DNA of 64,000 bases from positions 744,001-808,000 of the forward strand of contig JARGXX010000111.1 in NCBI GenBank assembly GCA_030374765.1. Direction: 5' to 3'. Positions 36,173-48,009 of this stretch are shown piece by piece. The number at the start of each line of letters is the position of its first letter. Positions within the stretch are counted from its first letter, which is position 1. Below the pieces are notes generated by a model. That model was not told the origin of the DNA. It worked only from the letters and a program-made list of their open reading frames with translations, and did not search any database. The stretch is from Agarophyton chilense (taxonomy: Eukaryota > Rhodophyta > Florideophyceae > Gracilariales > Gracilariaceae). A program made the translations under genes and the position numbers.

Positions 36173-37062
36173 CCGAATTCTGACACTCGGAATCAGTTTT
36201 CTGAAAAAATCGTCAGAACAGAAAACTTTTTCTTGAAATATCAATTTAGAGCTTGGAACCTATATCACAAATAGCATGTGTATTTGGGCATATAGTAGTG
36301 GGTTTGGTTGTGGGAGCAGAAATGGGTGGTTGGTCTAGGATTTGTTTTTGGGGAGTGGGGGTGAGCTAACTGAGACTTGATTAATTTCTGGTTATGTCGC
36401 GTGGATGCCATGGCATGGTAGTTCGAAAACACTATAGCTCCGTATAAAAAATTGAATTAGTGTTGTCAAATTCTGGTTTTTACATTGCCAATTATTACTT
36501 AGAATGCAAAGCGATATAGTACGAGCGTAGCGAGCTGTCACTGTAGTCAATGAGAGGAAATGTCCTTTAGAAGTCTTTAGGATATTCGGAAGACGTTAAT
36601 AAATGGCATTTGGTAAATCTCCAGCCTATATGTCTTCGATTTCTCAATGAGGTGTAGAATTATTTCGCTTACATCATCAAACAACTAAGTCCTTAATTTA
36701 ATACCACTCCATAACATTATAAAGTCTACTAATAGAATATATTTTTATGGCTAGGTTAAGAAAAAAGATTAAGCTAAGCAGGTTGATAATTATTTGTTTG
36801 AAGTGGACCTCGTTCTTATTTATTTGACCAACTTCAATCTCCACTCCTTAATAAAAAGATTCAAGATAATACCTTGCCTTGATGGACTCCTACAATAATA
36901 AGAATACTAAGTTATAAATACTTGGATCAAAAAACAAAGCGCCGTGAAGAGGGTCTTACATTAATGAATTTGGAGATCCAGAAAGACCTTTAAATGTATC
37001 TTGACAAAGGTGGATTAGGTCCAATGGAATTAAAAGGATTGAGACCAGCGCCATGTGTCGGT
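36173..37062. other. Non-coding part of block 3, copy A
   Basis: No ORFs of note. AT-rich from 36660 to 36960. Kept in copy B at 60470-61359 with a small number of mismatches and no apparent indels (constant offset 24297). Confidence 0.4.
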
Positions 37063-37780
37063 TTAGGTCATGGGCCGAGCTGTTGGAGATCCAACAGCAG
37101 GGTTTTCTACCCTGTACTTGGATAACGTACGATTATCGCTGTTTTTGTTTCGACAACGAATGGTAATTCGACGATTCGGCATTGCAGAACAAAAACAGTC
37201 CAATCCATGTACAACTTTCGTGTACATGGAAGGGCCTGTACTACACAATCTTGACACAGGCCACGTCCACGCCTGCAGGCCAAACCCAAGAGTGGTCATG
37301 AACTGCTGTCTTCGATTTATATCCAGAAAGTGACTTCCTCGCTTTCGCTGGGATTTATAAGAACAAATATCACGTATAGCGGAAGCGATCATAGTTCTAT
37401 AATGGCATCGTCTACTTATTGGAGGTATCTTTGTAATTATGTTCGTGGATCCATGGGAAACCTTCGAGACCTCGCCCGCGTAAATTATGCAAGGAAGTCG
37501 TTAGAACTTATCCATCTTTTGATTGACGTCAGCGTGAGCGGAGTATGAATTGGGGACGCTTGAAGTAGACAAAGATTCGCGTGCAATCCTGTCGGCCATC
37601 ATTCCCATTCCATCGCAGGAAGCTTCTCAGCCAGCAATATTTCCAGGGATTGCTTCAACGACACCAACCGCGTCAAAAACATGTGCTTTTCTCAGTTCAT
37701 ATGCATCTTGTACATCGAGGCCTTCGTTTCGTTGCGGGTTTTCCAATCTTTCTTGTTTTCATTTCGCATTTTCATAGTAT
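37063..37780 (+). pseudogene. Repeat-borne protein fragment, copy A
   Basis: The segment 37363-37545 encodes a peptide homologous to those at 7190-7483 and 61660-61842. Third-position differences from the 7-kb copy show the plus strand was coding. Key positions: SDHSS, TYWRYLC, VRGSM, LARVNYARKSLE. A FLYWCH-like zinc finger of a MULE transposase would have a comparable YW.C, but the remaining ligands are not evident, so this is only a guess. An upstream plus ORF (37070-37333) ends in frame shift relative to it, so an indel or intron is involved. Confidence 0.4.
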
Positions 37781-38399
37781 GAGAATTTCCCTGAGTGTTT
37801 CTAGTCAGCACTGTTTACACTTTGGGAGTCCTCTGATTGGCTTAAAGCAAATGGCTCGACCAGAATGTTCTGTTTTCTGCCTTGCCAACAACGAATTCTC
37901 CTTCCAGGCATCTGTTCTGTGACTTTCTCCTAATTCTGGTTTTATTATGCTTGGTCGTCATCGTTCGAAAACGGAACGTTTCTGCTTTGAGGCGATATCT
38001 CCTAGCGACGCCGTTTCCTTCCTTTTGCTTGAGACATGATGATTTCAAAACTTCGACTTAAATCCAGGGTTCTATCGACGTTTAGAAATTTTTTGGTATC
38101 ATTGAAGTTATTCAATGAAATATCGGGGTCAAATTTCTGTTTATTGTTATGAACGATGGTAGGTATTTATCTCACTAGCAAGAATTCTACTGGCTTTTGA
38201 GTTGTGCACAATGAGCTCCAAAATTTGACCCGAGTTTTTCTAAAACTGGAATAATTAAAAGTTCGTAATTTTTGTTTTAATTCACTCTTTTCACTTGGTA
38301 TCCGATGCGGTTTATCTACTCCTCCAGCTTCCATCCTCTCCATCGGGCGAGTTTTTCTCTCCGTTTTCTGTTTCACGTGGGTAACATTTTCGTCCTTCC
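37781..38399. other. Unassigned part of block 3, copy A
   Basis: Overlapping short ORFs without motifs (plus 37581-37922; minus 38376-38167). Kept in copy B with small indels. The gypsy coding similarity stops at about 38430, so a breakpoint or element end lies there in both copies. Confidence 0.3.
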
Positions 38400-39905
38400 G
38401 TACAATCTTCTGAGTGCAGCGTTCTTTTCAAACAGATAACTCGCGCAGGTGCCAGTTTCATAAGTCTCCATCATCAAAGATATCTTCTGGAGTACGTGTG
38501 TACACAAGTTATATGCATTGATTTGGATGCTTTTCTTTCGCTCCGCGCTGCTGAGCGTTCTGCTCCAGTAGCCAATAGGTCGATAGTCCTTCGCTGACTC
38601 CTCTTCCTGTAGCAGTGCACAACCTACTTGGAAATCAGAGGCATCTGCGTCCAGGAAGAAAGGCCTATTAGGCTTTGGTAAAGCCAATATCGGTGGGTTT
38701 AGCAATTTGTCCTTTAGGGTCTGAAATGCCTTGTACTCGTCGTCGGCAAGGACTTCGAACTCCGAAGCTGTTCCCTTCTTTAGCATCGCGTTGGGAGGAG
38801 CCGAGATCTTGGCGAACCCTTGGACGAACCGTCGGTAAACGTTGCACAAGCCCACGAAGGATCGTAGTTCCGTGTGGATCCTACGAGGCTTAGCCTGGCG
38901 AATCGCATTCGTGGTCCGTGTGGCCACCTTTAGCTTTCCTGGGAGGACGAAGTGACCGAGATAGTCCACTGCGGCCTGGAAGAAAGCGCATTTGCGAAGT
39001 TTCCGTATTACTCCAGCGTCCTGTAGGATTGTTAGCACCTTCTTCACGTGGCGAAAGTGTTCCTTTACGGTCCGTGAGAAGATTATAGCGTCATCGAAAT
39101 AGACCAGAACGAACTTCTATTTGACTCTGGACAGTATAATGTCCATTACCCGTTGGAAATTGGCTGGTGCATTCTTCAAACCAAAGAGCATGCGAGTAAG
39201 TCCGAAAAGACCTTCATGGGTGGTAAAGGTTCTCAACGCTCCCGCATCTTCGGCCAAAGAGATTTGCTAGTATCCAGAGTTAGCGTCCAGTGTGGTAAAT
39301 ACGACAGCTTTGTCTAAGGAATCCAGACAGTCATATATGCTGGGTATCGGGTATGAGTTCCTCTCGATTACTGCGTTCTGCTTCCTGTAGTCTACACTGA
39401 ACCTGACGGAGCCATCTTTTTTCCCCACGAGGACAAGGGGAGTTACTCATTCGTATTGGTTCGGAGGCGCCGGCTCTATGAATTGAGCTTTGCGCATCTT
39501 GTCCATCTTTTCAGCGACACATTCCCTACCTTTAAGGCCGGTACGGTATTGGTGCTGGAACTGTGGTCTAGCATCATCGTGAAGGTCAATGCGGTGTGTA
39601 GTGGCTCTGATTGTGATCAATCTACGTGACCAAATGGCATGGTATTCCCTGAGGAGATCAAGTACCTGGGGCCTATAGGATTCGTATTCTGCACCGATAT
39701 CGACCGTGCTCTCCCAAGAGTCGACGTCCTCGTCGGACGTTGGCGTCGCAGGGTTATCCATTTGGACCGCCATGATGGCCGCAGGGGCGGGTCGAGTGAT
39801 GCCAATCACTACAACTTTAGGTAACCACACGGGTTTATCTCGGATGTTGCTGATTGTGACCAAAAAGCACATGTTGGGGTGGATATCCATTACTCCATTG
39901 GCCAT
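38400..39905 (-). pseudogene. Gypsy reverse transcriptase and partial RNase H
   Basis: In one frame: QFIEPAPPNQYE (stop), VGKKDGSVRFSVDYRK, LDANSGY (motif A Asp, then a stop), LFGLKNAPANFQRVMD, YFDD active site at about 39088-39100 preceded by an in-frame TAG at 39117-39119, YLGHFVLPGKLK, ELRSFVGLCNVYRRFV, and the RNase H start FLDADASDFQVGCALLQEE. Coding stops in RNase H after a DNA position near 38430. The upstream portion (39905-39600) has the linker typical between protease and RT (RPQVLDLLREYHAIW). Inactive. Confidence 0.85.
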
Positions 39906-40150
39906 CAGGTTAAGAACTTCAGAACCGTTTTCCGGTGGTTCTGAATCGTTAGGAGACCTTAGGACTGGGGATGGACTGATACAGCGATTTGGGTCTTCGG
40001 GGGTATCGTTATGGCCTTTGACAGGCGAACCTTATTGGACTTCGTGTTTTCTGAGACCATCGCTCGTTTGCAGTTGGCTTCCGGCCCTGATTCGGAACCA
40101 GTTATGGAAATGGAAAGCGCGCGGAAGAACGCGACTTTTTTAAGACTTCG

Positions 40151-40506
40151 CTAAATGGCCTTAATGTATCGATCGATAAAGGAGGTCCCTAGGAATGCCT
40201 CAGCGCCTAAGTTAGGACATACAATGAACCACGTGCGGACTTTGAATTGTCCTATTCGGAGGTTAAGTGGTACTATCCCTTTAACGTCCATTGGTCTACG
40301 TGATGCATCCGTAATCCTTGGGCTCTTCCTTGCCTGAACAAAACCTTGCCAACCCATGGGATTAGCTTAGAATAGACCAAGTTGGAACCAGCGCCTGTGT
40401 CCAACACAGCTGTAGTCACTCGAGAGTTGTTGGAGCGAAGTTTTACGGTTACTCGAACATAGTTCTCTTTCCTAAGGATACAGACGGGGTCGTTACTGTA
40501 TTCCAA
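40151..40506 (-). pseudogene. Gypsy aspartic protease, frameshifted
   Basis: The active-site segment TAVLDTGAGSNLVYSKLIP shows the retropepsin DTGA triad. A second frame (40357-40151) holds the C-terminal half with a hydrophobic-hydrophobic-Gly flap-type motif (AEAFLGTSFIDRYI, matching the ILG.DFI box). The frame change between them near 40340 inactivates it. Confidence 0.75.
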
Positions 40507-40763
40507 TTATGGTTCACCCTGACTGGTCCATTGTCAGTGGTTCGTATTGGAAGGTGAGGAGCTCTTTGGCTCATTACCGTCCAATTGGTTGAGGCAGGGG
40601 CTTAAAGAGGGAGGATTTGCCTCGAGTCGTCCCTCTAGGGGTTTTCCAATGGGGTTTCCGTTTCTTCCTGAGGGTAGGATTCTTTCACGGGGTCGTCCGG
40701 AGAATCTACAATGGCATGGACCTGTGGGGCTTTGATCGGAGTATCTGGAGGCGTGGCATAGCG

Positions 40764-41640
40764 TTAGCTTCCATGGGTCCCCGTGGTTCGTTTCTGTGCC
40801 CTTTTATACATTCTTTCGGATCTCTGCACCCGTTTTTTCTCTTCTCTTAGTGCTCGGACGGTTATACGTGCGTCCTCAGGCAGACACCTCGTACAGTCAC
40901 AAGTTAGGGTCACTGAAGGGCAGAGGAAGCAAGCCCTTGGGGAGCGAACAAAAACGTCTTTGCGGGGCGGAGAGGGAGAATACTTAGGTGTGGGTGGTCC
41001 AGTGGTCGCTGTAGTTCCCTGTAAGGTATATGACGGGGGCCCGGACGGAGGAGCACTGGAATTGACTGCGAGGGTATCTCCCAAATCGACGTAATGGAGT
41101 TATGCATCCATGTCCGACTCCGTGGAGCTAACCAAATGGGCTTGGTTGGGTTTGCGTAATGGAGTTCCGTGACCTCTGGTTGTATCAGCGTTGCACCTGG
41201 AGGTCCTGTAGGTTTTTCCATAACCCTCGGCTTAGGTAACGAGTCGTCGCAAGGAGTATTACGGGTTTTCCGTGTGGTAGTTGCGCACATGTGTCCGAAT
41301 GGCAGGGATAAATCCCGTGATGAAGTGACGTTGAAGCCGTCTCTCGGAGAACACGTTTTCATATCGGTAAGCCTTCTTCCATAGGTCGTCTGCGAAAGCC
41401 GATTCGTTCATGTTGGAGCTCTGCCTAAGGGATATTACTTCCTGGTGGGCATCCAATATGACTTTATCCGTGGCCTAAGTTTCCAAGAGGTAAAGAACAA
41501 TCTGAGTGTATGACCTGAAGATCTCACGGTCTTGAGCATCCACGAGATCAGTTGTGCCAGATATCTTCGAACCACTCGATCACGCACGCGCCTGTCCTGT
41601 CAGGAAGAATTGGAAAAGGTACAGAGTGGGGCCCTCGTGG
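40764..41640 (-). pseudogene. Gypsy gag, copy A
   Basis: Capsid-type segment NESAFADDLWKKAYRYENVF then FITGFIPAIRTHVRNY, as in gypsy gag proteins, followed in the same frame after several stops by a Pro-rich linker and a Cys cluster CFLCPSVTLTCDC..C resembling a nucleic-acid-binding knuckle. C-terminal basic tail ends with a TAG at 40764. Duplicated in copy B to the window edge. Confidence 0.75.
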
Positions 41641-41830
41641 ACACCTTTTTGATGGCAGACCGTACGGAGCAAACTGAGAAACATAAGGACAGCAATGGGA
41701 TGGGAACGCTAGAACTTGTCCGTAATGGTTAGTTGCATCCGTTTGGCCCATTTGGCTACTATGCGAGCCACAGAACCAGAGTATTTCACACACCTTTCGG
41801 CCAGCCTGTAATTCTGGTAGTGTAGAATCT

Positions 41831-43063
41831 CAAGGGGACGGACTTAAAGCTTTTGGAGAATGGACCATGGACACAGCGTTCAGTATACAAGAAAAATTTT
41901 CAACCACCACTGGTTGAATGTTAACGAACTTGTTGCGCGGCAGAATTGGACTCATCTAAAGATACTAGGGATACAGGCAAATCACCACCTTTCTAACTTG
42001 TTAAATTCATTGTTTTTCGTACATCAGAAAGAAATATTCGATAAGTTTAGCAGGAAAATGTTAACATGGCAATTGCATATTCAAGTTTTTGAAGGTCAAA
42101 ATATCGTACAATAGTGGCCGAAACATTGCTCACTGAATATTTGCTTCGTTATAATTTTCGAAGAGGAACTAACGAAATAGATAAGAGCGGACAAAAAGAT
42201 GATATCAGCTTTTCGTGTGCATTCTCTTTTTCATACAAACCCCAACTTAGAACAACCACAAAATCGTAATCCACACCAAATCACAGGACAACGCAAATTC
42301 GGCCTTGTCCCTGTGCAAGGTGCAATACCCTGCCGCTCATCGTTCACCAACAAGGTTCTCGGCCGGACCGCACGGACTGCATGCCCTTTGATCTCTCTAC
42401 TTTTGATAAATAAATGTAGTGTTGGTCAACATTTTTATCACGACAAAAACATATTACATCCAGGACATTATCTTAATGGTCAGAAACATATACTGGGTAT
42501 TTGAAGTTAATGCAGCTGTTTCCCAAAGTAATATTAATACAAGTGAACTCATAGTTTAAATCATTTCGTTTCTGAACGCATATTATAATAAAGCGACGTA
42601 ATAATTAACATTTTTCTTTCTGTGTGCTTCTATTCTGCAAATAATCAAATCAAATTCCACGACATTCTATTGTCAATATAATGTGAATATTTGAACAGTA
42701 TATTAAAGATCACCTTTCGTTTTGATGTCAAATTGACACTTTTTACGGCGTAATACACAATAAAAACATGGCCCGGCATACAGTACCACGGGAAAAAAAA
42801 AATTTTAATTGACACGTAAGGAAGAATACTTGTTTAGTCCTATGTTATTGATATATTTGATACTTTATTATTAAATGGATGGTAATCATTAAATAACAAA
42901 CCAAAGCCGTTTGGTAGACATTTATACTCAGATCGCGTTCGGACATGCTGCAGAGAATCAGAACCAAAATAATATTTTTGCCACTGCATAAAGCTCACCA
43001 TATTGATATTTATGATTAACGGTATAGCAGGCGGAACCGCTGGATAAAGCGGTACCCCATCGG
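41831..43063. other. AT-rich stretch upstream of gypsy gag
   Basis: No gene recognised. Position suggests the 5' leader/LTR of the minus-strand gypsy element, but no matching LTR or primer-binding site was identified. Very AT-rich at 42480-42900. The final part (43020-43060) has short inverted repeats (AACCGCTGGATAAAGCGGT). Confidence 0.35.
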
Positions 43064-43345
43064 TTGGCCTTTAATTTTATCTGGTTGCTCTGTCTGTCTT
43101 GTGTGGTAAGTGCGGTGGTTGCAGCAGACGAAGTGGAGGCGAATGGTCAAGCAGACATTAGGATAAAAACTTGCAGGCTGAAGGAATGTTTTGCAACCGA
43201 TTTGGCATGTAGGAACGATGGGACAGTTAGTGCAAGCTATAACGATTGCAGAAAACGCGGATGGATGATAGGTTGTAGCACTGCTCTCTCAGCTAATGTG
43301 GTGTCACCACAGCATGCAAGACCTGAACTGTTCTGCAAAGCCTAA
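43064..43345 (+). CDS. Possible secreted Cys-rich protein crossing the duplication boundary
   Basis: The open frame lacks an ATG (starts count only from TTG; upstream stop TAG at 43025). It begins with a hydrophobic segment (FNFIWLLCLSCVVSAVVAA), good for a signal peptide cut after VVA-A. It then has spaced Cys residues (KTCRLKEC, DLAC, NDC, IGC). The last four codons (from about 43320) lie inside the duplicated sequence, so the natural C-terminus is not this one. A GTAAGT donor lies inside the hydrophobic segment. May be an exon of a gene cut by the rearrangement. Confidence 0.3.
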   Translation: MAFNFIWLLCLSCVVSAVVAADEVEANGQADIRIKTCRLKECFATDLACRNDGTVSASYNDCRKRGWMIGCSTALSANVVSPQHARPELFCKA

Positions 43346-44450
43346 AACGCAGTACAAGAAGCAGTGACCATTTTTTCGTGATGGAATTTCCAGGCATGAG
43401 ACTTGTCTCGCATTTTCGTGAGTCTTCCATGGCTTAGTTTAAACTGAATCGATATGGCCACAAGTATCTCAAAACAATAAAATCCTCGCCTCGCCAGAAA
43501 GAACGTCTGGGTGACGGGATCCAGGGCCACTCATCGTGAAATCTTACCAGACGAAATCAGCTCGGACGTTTGTCTCCCGTTAATCTGTACATTGAGCTCT
43601 ACGGTACGAGTAACTAAAGTTGTGGTATCTGTAGCGCTTATCTCGGGTTGGTCGGTGAGATGTGCTGTGAGAGACAGACGAAAAATCTGTATTCCATGAA
43701 CGCCTGAAGAACGTGACCTGTACCAAGGTGAGACTTGCTCGAGCAGAAATTGTACCAGATTGAACAACAACTTGAAGTGCATACGGTTCGTTCTGGAGCT
43801 AAAATACACTGAAGGGAATGAGAAGCACTTCAAAATCGGTTGTGATAGAAGACGAAGGATCTTCTGTGACTCCGTCTGGGGCGATCAAACTCTAAGAATA
43901 CCTGAGATTCAAGACACTCCACCCAAATGATACAAAGACGCGGAAGAACCAGCTACTGCACAGACCAAGGCAGTACGCCCCAGAAACGAAGTCGAATGTG
44001 CCATAGTTCCTGGCGATCTTGACTTGAGCATTGTTCTCTTCGTAAATGAAGAAGACTGTGTTAGACGTCGTCAAGTCAATGGTGACAGTTAATGGCTGGG
44101 AATATTACTGTCCAGCATCAGCGAGTGGTGGCGTTCTGAACTTCAATGCGCTATTGCTCACCGAAAGGATTTCAAACGCATCAATGAGTGTTGTCCCCAC
44201 CATTATGGATGATAAAACTATACCGAAAATAATGAATTGTAATGTATCCACCGTGTCTCTGTCCTCCGTCAGAGAATTAGGTGTGATAGTATAAATGAAG
44301 ACTGTGGCATCCTAAGAAAAATCAAGCTAGTTTGAAGAACATGTGACATGATGTTGTCACCTTGAAACCCATACAACTGCAATAACCTCAAGCTGTCAAC
44401 TTTAAACACATTCCACCCCACCATCAAGACGAAGAGTGCATGAAGTTCAC
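43320..44450 (-). pseudogene. Multi-exon extracellular-type gene, copy B, 3'-truncated
   Basis: Copy of the 5' exons of the gene at 13.6-16.6 kb. It keeps CAG where A has TAG (sequence VELNVQINGRQTSELISS reads through), and both short introns are preserved. All 3' exons are absent because the duplication starts here, so this copy cannot encode the full protein. Confidence 0.5.
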
Positions 44451-45693
44451 AACCGCCACAACGTGTGAGTAACATTGCAGCGTCGCTGCTTGCAATCGCC
44501 GTGCAACAAGATACTGCAGTCTTGCAGCAGCAGCGTGCCTTTCTTACGTTTCTCCGGCCGTTTTCTCGCTTCCGATGCATCACTCCAAAAGATAGAACAG
44601 TCCATATCCGTCCAAGGGTACAAGGGGAACTGCCACACGCGTCAAGTCCATTTCTCACAGTGCGCTTTTTTCACTTCTTCTCAAACAGCTAACTGCTGTT
44701 ATGGAACAGAGAGGTACCCTGATGGCCATCGGATGGGCTCGTTATGTTCTACAGATGCCTTTCTTTGCAGTTTGATATGCTTGAGATGGTCAAGGCATCA
44801 AGAAATGGGTTCTGCTGTTACGGTTGCACGGACCACGCGGCAAGGTGGTAATGTAAATATTCTTGGTGTTTCTTGTTGGTTTATTAGGCGACGGGGAAGG
44901 ATTTCTCGACGAAATTGACACGTCTGGGGAAGGAGATTGAATAGTAGCCATTGGCGATGATGGGGGCAGTTCCAAAGTGAAACTTGTTGAATCATGTCGC
45001 ACGTGTCGGTCTGACAGAAGCGTAACAACTATGGGATGGCGGAGATGCAGAAGGCCATCTATAGATCGCTTGCTTCAAATAAAGCGCGTGTCTGTTTGCG
45101 GATCTCTTGTGAGGTGATGATGGGCAGTGGCAATCTGTGGCCATAACGATCAATTGTAAAGCTTTTTGCGAGGCGGTGACGCAAGATAGTCTAAGGAACC
45201 ATTGAGGTTCTACGGTTGGAAACCGTGCTTTGGTGGATGGAGCATTGGTGGGAACAGCGGTGGCTATCAGACATCCATAGCTCGGGGGCTAGCAGGAGGA
45301 TTGAGAGAGGGTCTGGTTGCATCGGTGAAGTTCCCGTCGGACAGAGGGCCATCCTCGACAGGCGGGGCTCAGCTGGCGCGAGACTGCAGAACGCCTGGAG
45401 ATGTTATGAAGGTGCTGGCGAGGCTACACCGGCTCGTTTCTGAATAATAGTCGAACAAGGTGGAGGACAGATGCAGATGAGCAGCGGGGCGGAGAGCGAG
45501 CGGAAGGGGTTGTCGGCGTCGAGGGAGAAGAACTGTTGCAGAAGGGAAAGCGGTTTTGTTTCGCATATGGTAAGGAGAAGGGTGCCGAAAGCTGCATGGA
45601 AAGGGGAGGGATTGTTTCCCTGAGAAGAGGCAGCTGGGAGGGCGGGAGATCGAGTGGGGGTCGGCAGGGGAGTTTCGCAGAGTCAACGGTTCG
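44451..45693. other. 5' flank, copy B
   Basis: Counterpart of 16561-17800; short ORFs only, none supported. Confidence 0.3.
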
Positions 45694-46410
45694 ATGTACG
45701 TGGAGGGAACACGGACAGCGCGGACATGGCTACGCTTCTCTACTACTCTTACATTGCGCACACGTGTATTCGGCGCCATATTGTGCCCCTTCAAATGGCT
45801 GCGCTTCAGGCTCTCTCCTAATCGAAAGAACTTTACTCATGGGCTCACAGAGCTGTCTCATCTTACGAAGCGTCCGTATCGCCCTCGTCGCGACAGCCGG
45901 GCGACTGACTGCGAGAGCTCTGCCGTTTTCACATCCGCAGCTGTTTGCGAGTCGTTGTGGCCGCCGCCGAAGAAAGGCGCCCTCGCCATGCGCTACCACC
46001 CAGTGCTCGCCAGCTGGGGCTTCTTCTTTCTCTGCACGTGGGCGTTCCGGCCGTTCTTGTTCGCGTTGCTGGCCTTTGTTGCCTCCATGCTGCAAGTCAA
46101 GATAGTCTTGCACATCATTTGCATTACCGTCATCGCCATTATCGTCGGCTTTATCACCGCCGCACTGCTCCCTGCAATGCCATCTCTGCAAATAGACGCC
46201 ATCTACTCTTCCGTCTCGTCCGAAATGAGCTCTGTGAAGGACGTGGTTTTTGGCTCCGCCCAGGATGTTTACATCTGTATGCTAAACGCTGGTTTCTTCC
46301 ATGGAATCCTATTACTACCCACTCTGAATAGCTCTCTTGTACCACCCTATTTCTCAACACGAATTGTTATTCATACTCTGTGCCTCTTGACAGGCCGTGA
46401 AGGGCTTTAA
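45694..46410 (+). CDS. Hydrophobic membrane-type protein, copy B (238 codons)
   Basis: Same length, start and stop as copy A. The membrane segments persist (LFALLAFVASMLQVKIVLH, ITVIAIIVGFITAALLP, MLNAGFFHGILLLP) although many residues differ in the N-terminal 90 codons. An internal ATG at 45987 precedes RYHPVLASWGFFFL. That both frames stay open despite 8% divergence argues for past or present constraint. No family assigned. Confidence 0.45.
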   Translation: MYVEGTRTARTWLRFSTTLTLRTRVFGAILCPFKWLRFRLSPNRKNFTHGLTELSHLTKRPYRPRRDSRATDCESSAVFTSAAVCESLWPPPKKGALAMRYHPVLASWGFFFLCTWAFRPFLFALLAFVASMLQVKIVLHIICITVIAIIVGFITAALLPAMPSLQIDAIYSSVSSEMSSVKDVVFGSAQDVYICMLNAGFFHGILLLPTLNSSLVPPYFSTRIVIHTLCLLTGREGL

Positions 46411-48009
46411 GAGCACGCGCTTCTCCTCTCTTTGTAATGTTACATATCCGCCATTGTCACCGAAAAGTGTGGGTGGTACATGCGATTGACTAAAACATCG
46501 CCACAATCTTTATTTGCAGCAGCATCCAATCATTCTTCCGCCTTCGTGGTGGAACTGCTCTATAACCAGGATTCTGAATAAGATTCCTTTCACTTGTAAC
46601 GGTCGCTCTTACTTTACTCCCTTGCTTTCTATCCTATCTAATGTCCGTCAGCGTCCTAGCTGCCCATTTTCCTCGCAGTCTTAGATTATTTCTCTGAAAG
46701 ATGCGCATCGTGCCATTGTGACACGTGGAACCTCCTTATATTCCGCTTCCTACTCTGCGCTTCAGCTTGCTTTTCTCACTGCCTTAAATCATTACCCACT
46801 TGTTCACTGGCCCAAAACTCCATCGACAGCGGTTCAAGAATGGAAAGAATTTGCCAGGCAATAAATTTCAAATGCGGTGTTTCTCTCTCCCCTTATTCAG
46901 CTTCGTGTGCTTGATTCTCGAACAAGATGCACGGAAACGCCAGAAATAGCAAGGCGAAGAAATGGCAGGTTACACTTGGTACGGACTCAGACGGTGCGAA
47001 GTGTGGTTGAAAGATTTCTGAGCAGACCAGCACAGAGTGATGGGGTGGTATTACAAGACAACAGTCTAGACTTTGTAGCGCAGAAAGGCATCTGCGGTGA
47101 AAAAGAGCAGTGTTTGGACATGATGAAGAAGTCTCCAGGCGACTCAAAGTGTGTCTGACGGGGAAGGACACAAACGCAACTTAAAGTGGTACGCACTACG
47201 CCAACCCAAACAAAGACTGAGAAGTTTTGACCGCAGGAAGGGCTTCCCATTGAAGTTTTCGGAGGTAGCCATGACACGATTTCGTCGTTTTGGAAGGCTG
47301 TGAACATCCACGGCACGCCCGAGCTCCCTGCCTCGCGCCGTCAAAATCATTGAACCATACAAAAGACATACCACGGAGAAAGATCCACCATTTCACCTGG
47401 AGACGGTCCAATCAGCTCGCCGATCGGCGTGTGTTCCTCTTATGCATACCATTCCATGTTTCAAACTCTGACAGATTTGAGCAAAAACACAGCCATCGTC
47501 GCTGCCAAAGTTCTCCAAAACCACTCTCATTGGAACCTAAACACCCGCTCTGAAACGCTGGTTTGCGAATTTCGATAGTTGGCACTTCTCGTGAACCTGT
47601 CCAAAAACACAGCATATGCATCTGTAACTTACGCGAGCCACTCTCCAACTAATAGGCACTCCCACTTCCACGCATCGCCATTCCAATGCCTATCCAGACC
47701 TGAGATGAACAGAAATTTGTGAAGCCAACACGCGCTTGACTTATAGACAGGCGTGAAAATCGATACTATCGTGCGAACTACTTTCAAAACGAAATGCTCC
47801 CGATCAAAATGTTTCAAATGTGTTGCATTAAGCGAACAAACCCAATTGGATTGCGATTAGTTATCAATGACACCCCGTCTGAGAAGAACGACACTATCAG
47901 AATTGGAAACAACCATTTCTACTGACAGTATAAAGCATTCATTTCGATTTTTCTGGCAAAGATAAGTGACACGAAAGCTTCAACTCTAAACGTAAGTCGC
48001 AAATCCTGC
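46411..48009. other. Weakly coding stretch, copy B
   Basis: Counterpart of 18518-20115. The minus-strand frame 47648-47196 is kept with the same internal TGA. 46552-46640 is highly diverged from copy A. Confidence 0.3.

Larger units (their letters stand above)
36173..38815. repeat. Segmental duplication, copy A, block 3
   Basis: Direct match to 60470-63109 at roughly 2% divergence. Contains non-coding AT-rich DNA, the repeat-borne protein fragment and the distal (RNase H) end of a gypsy element. Confidence 0.9.
38400..41830 (-). mobile_element. Degenerate Ty3/gypsy retrotransposon, copy A
   Basis: Minus-strand order gag (41.64-40.76 kb), protease (40.5-40.15 kb), RT and start of RNase H (39.9-38.4 kb). 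No integrase follows, so the element is 3'-truncated, or the pol end was replaced before the duplication. Gag, protease and RT lie in different frames with frameshifts and several nonsense changes. No flanking LTRs recognised. Confidence 0.85.
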
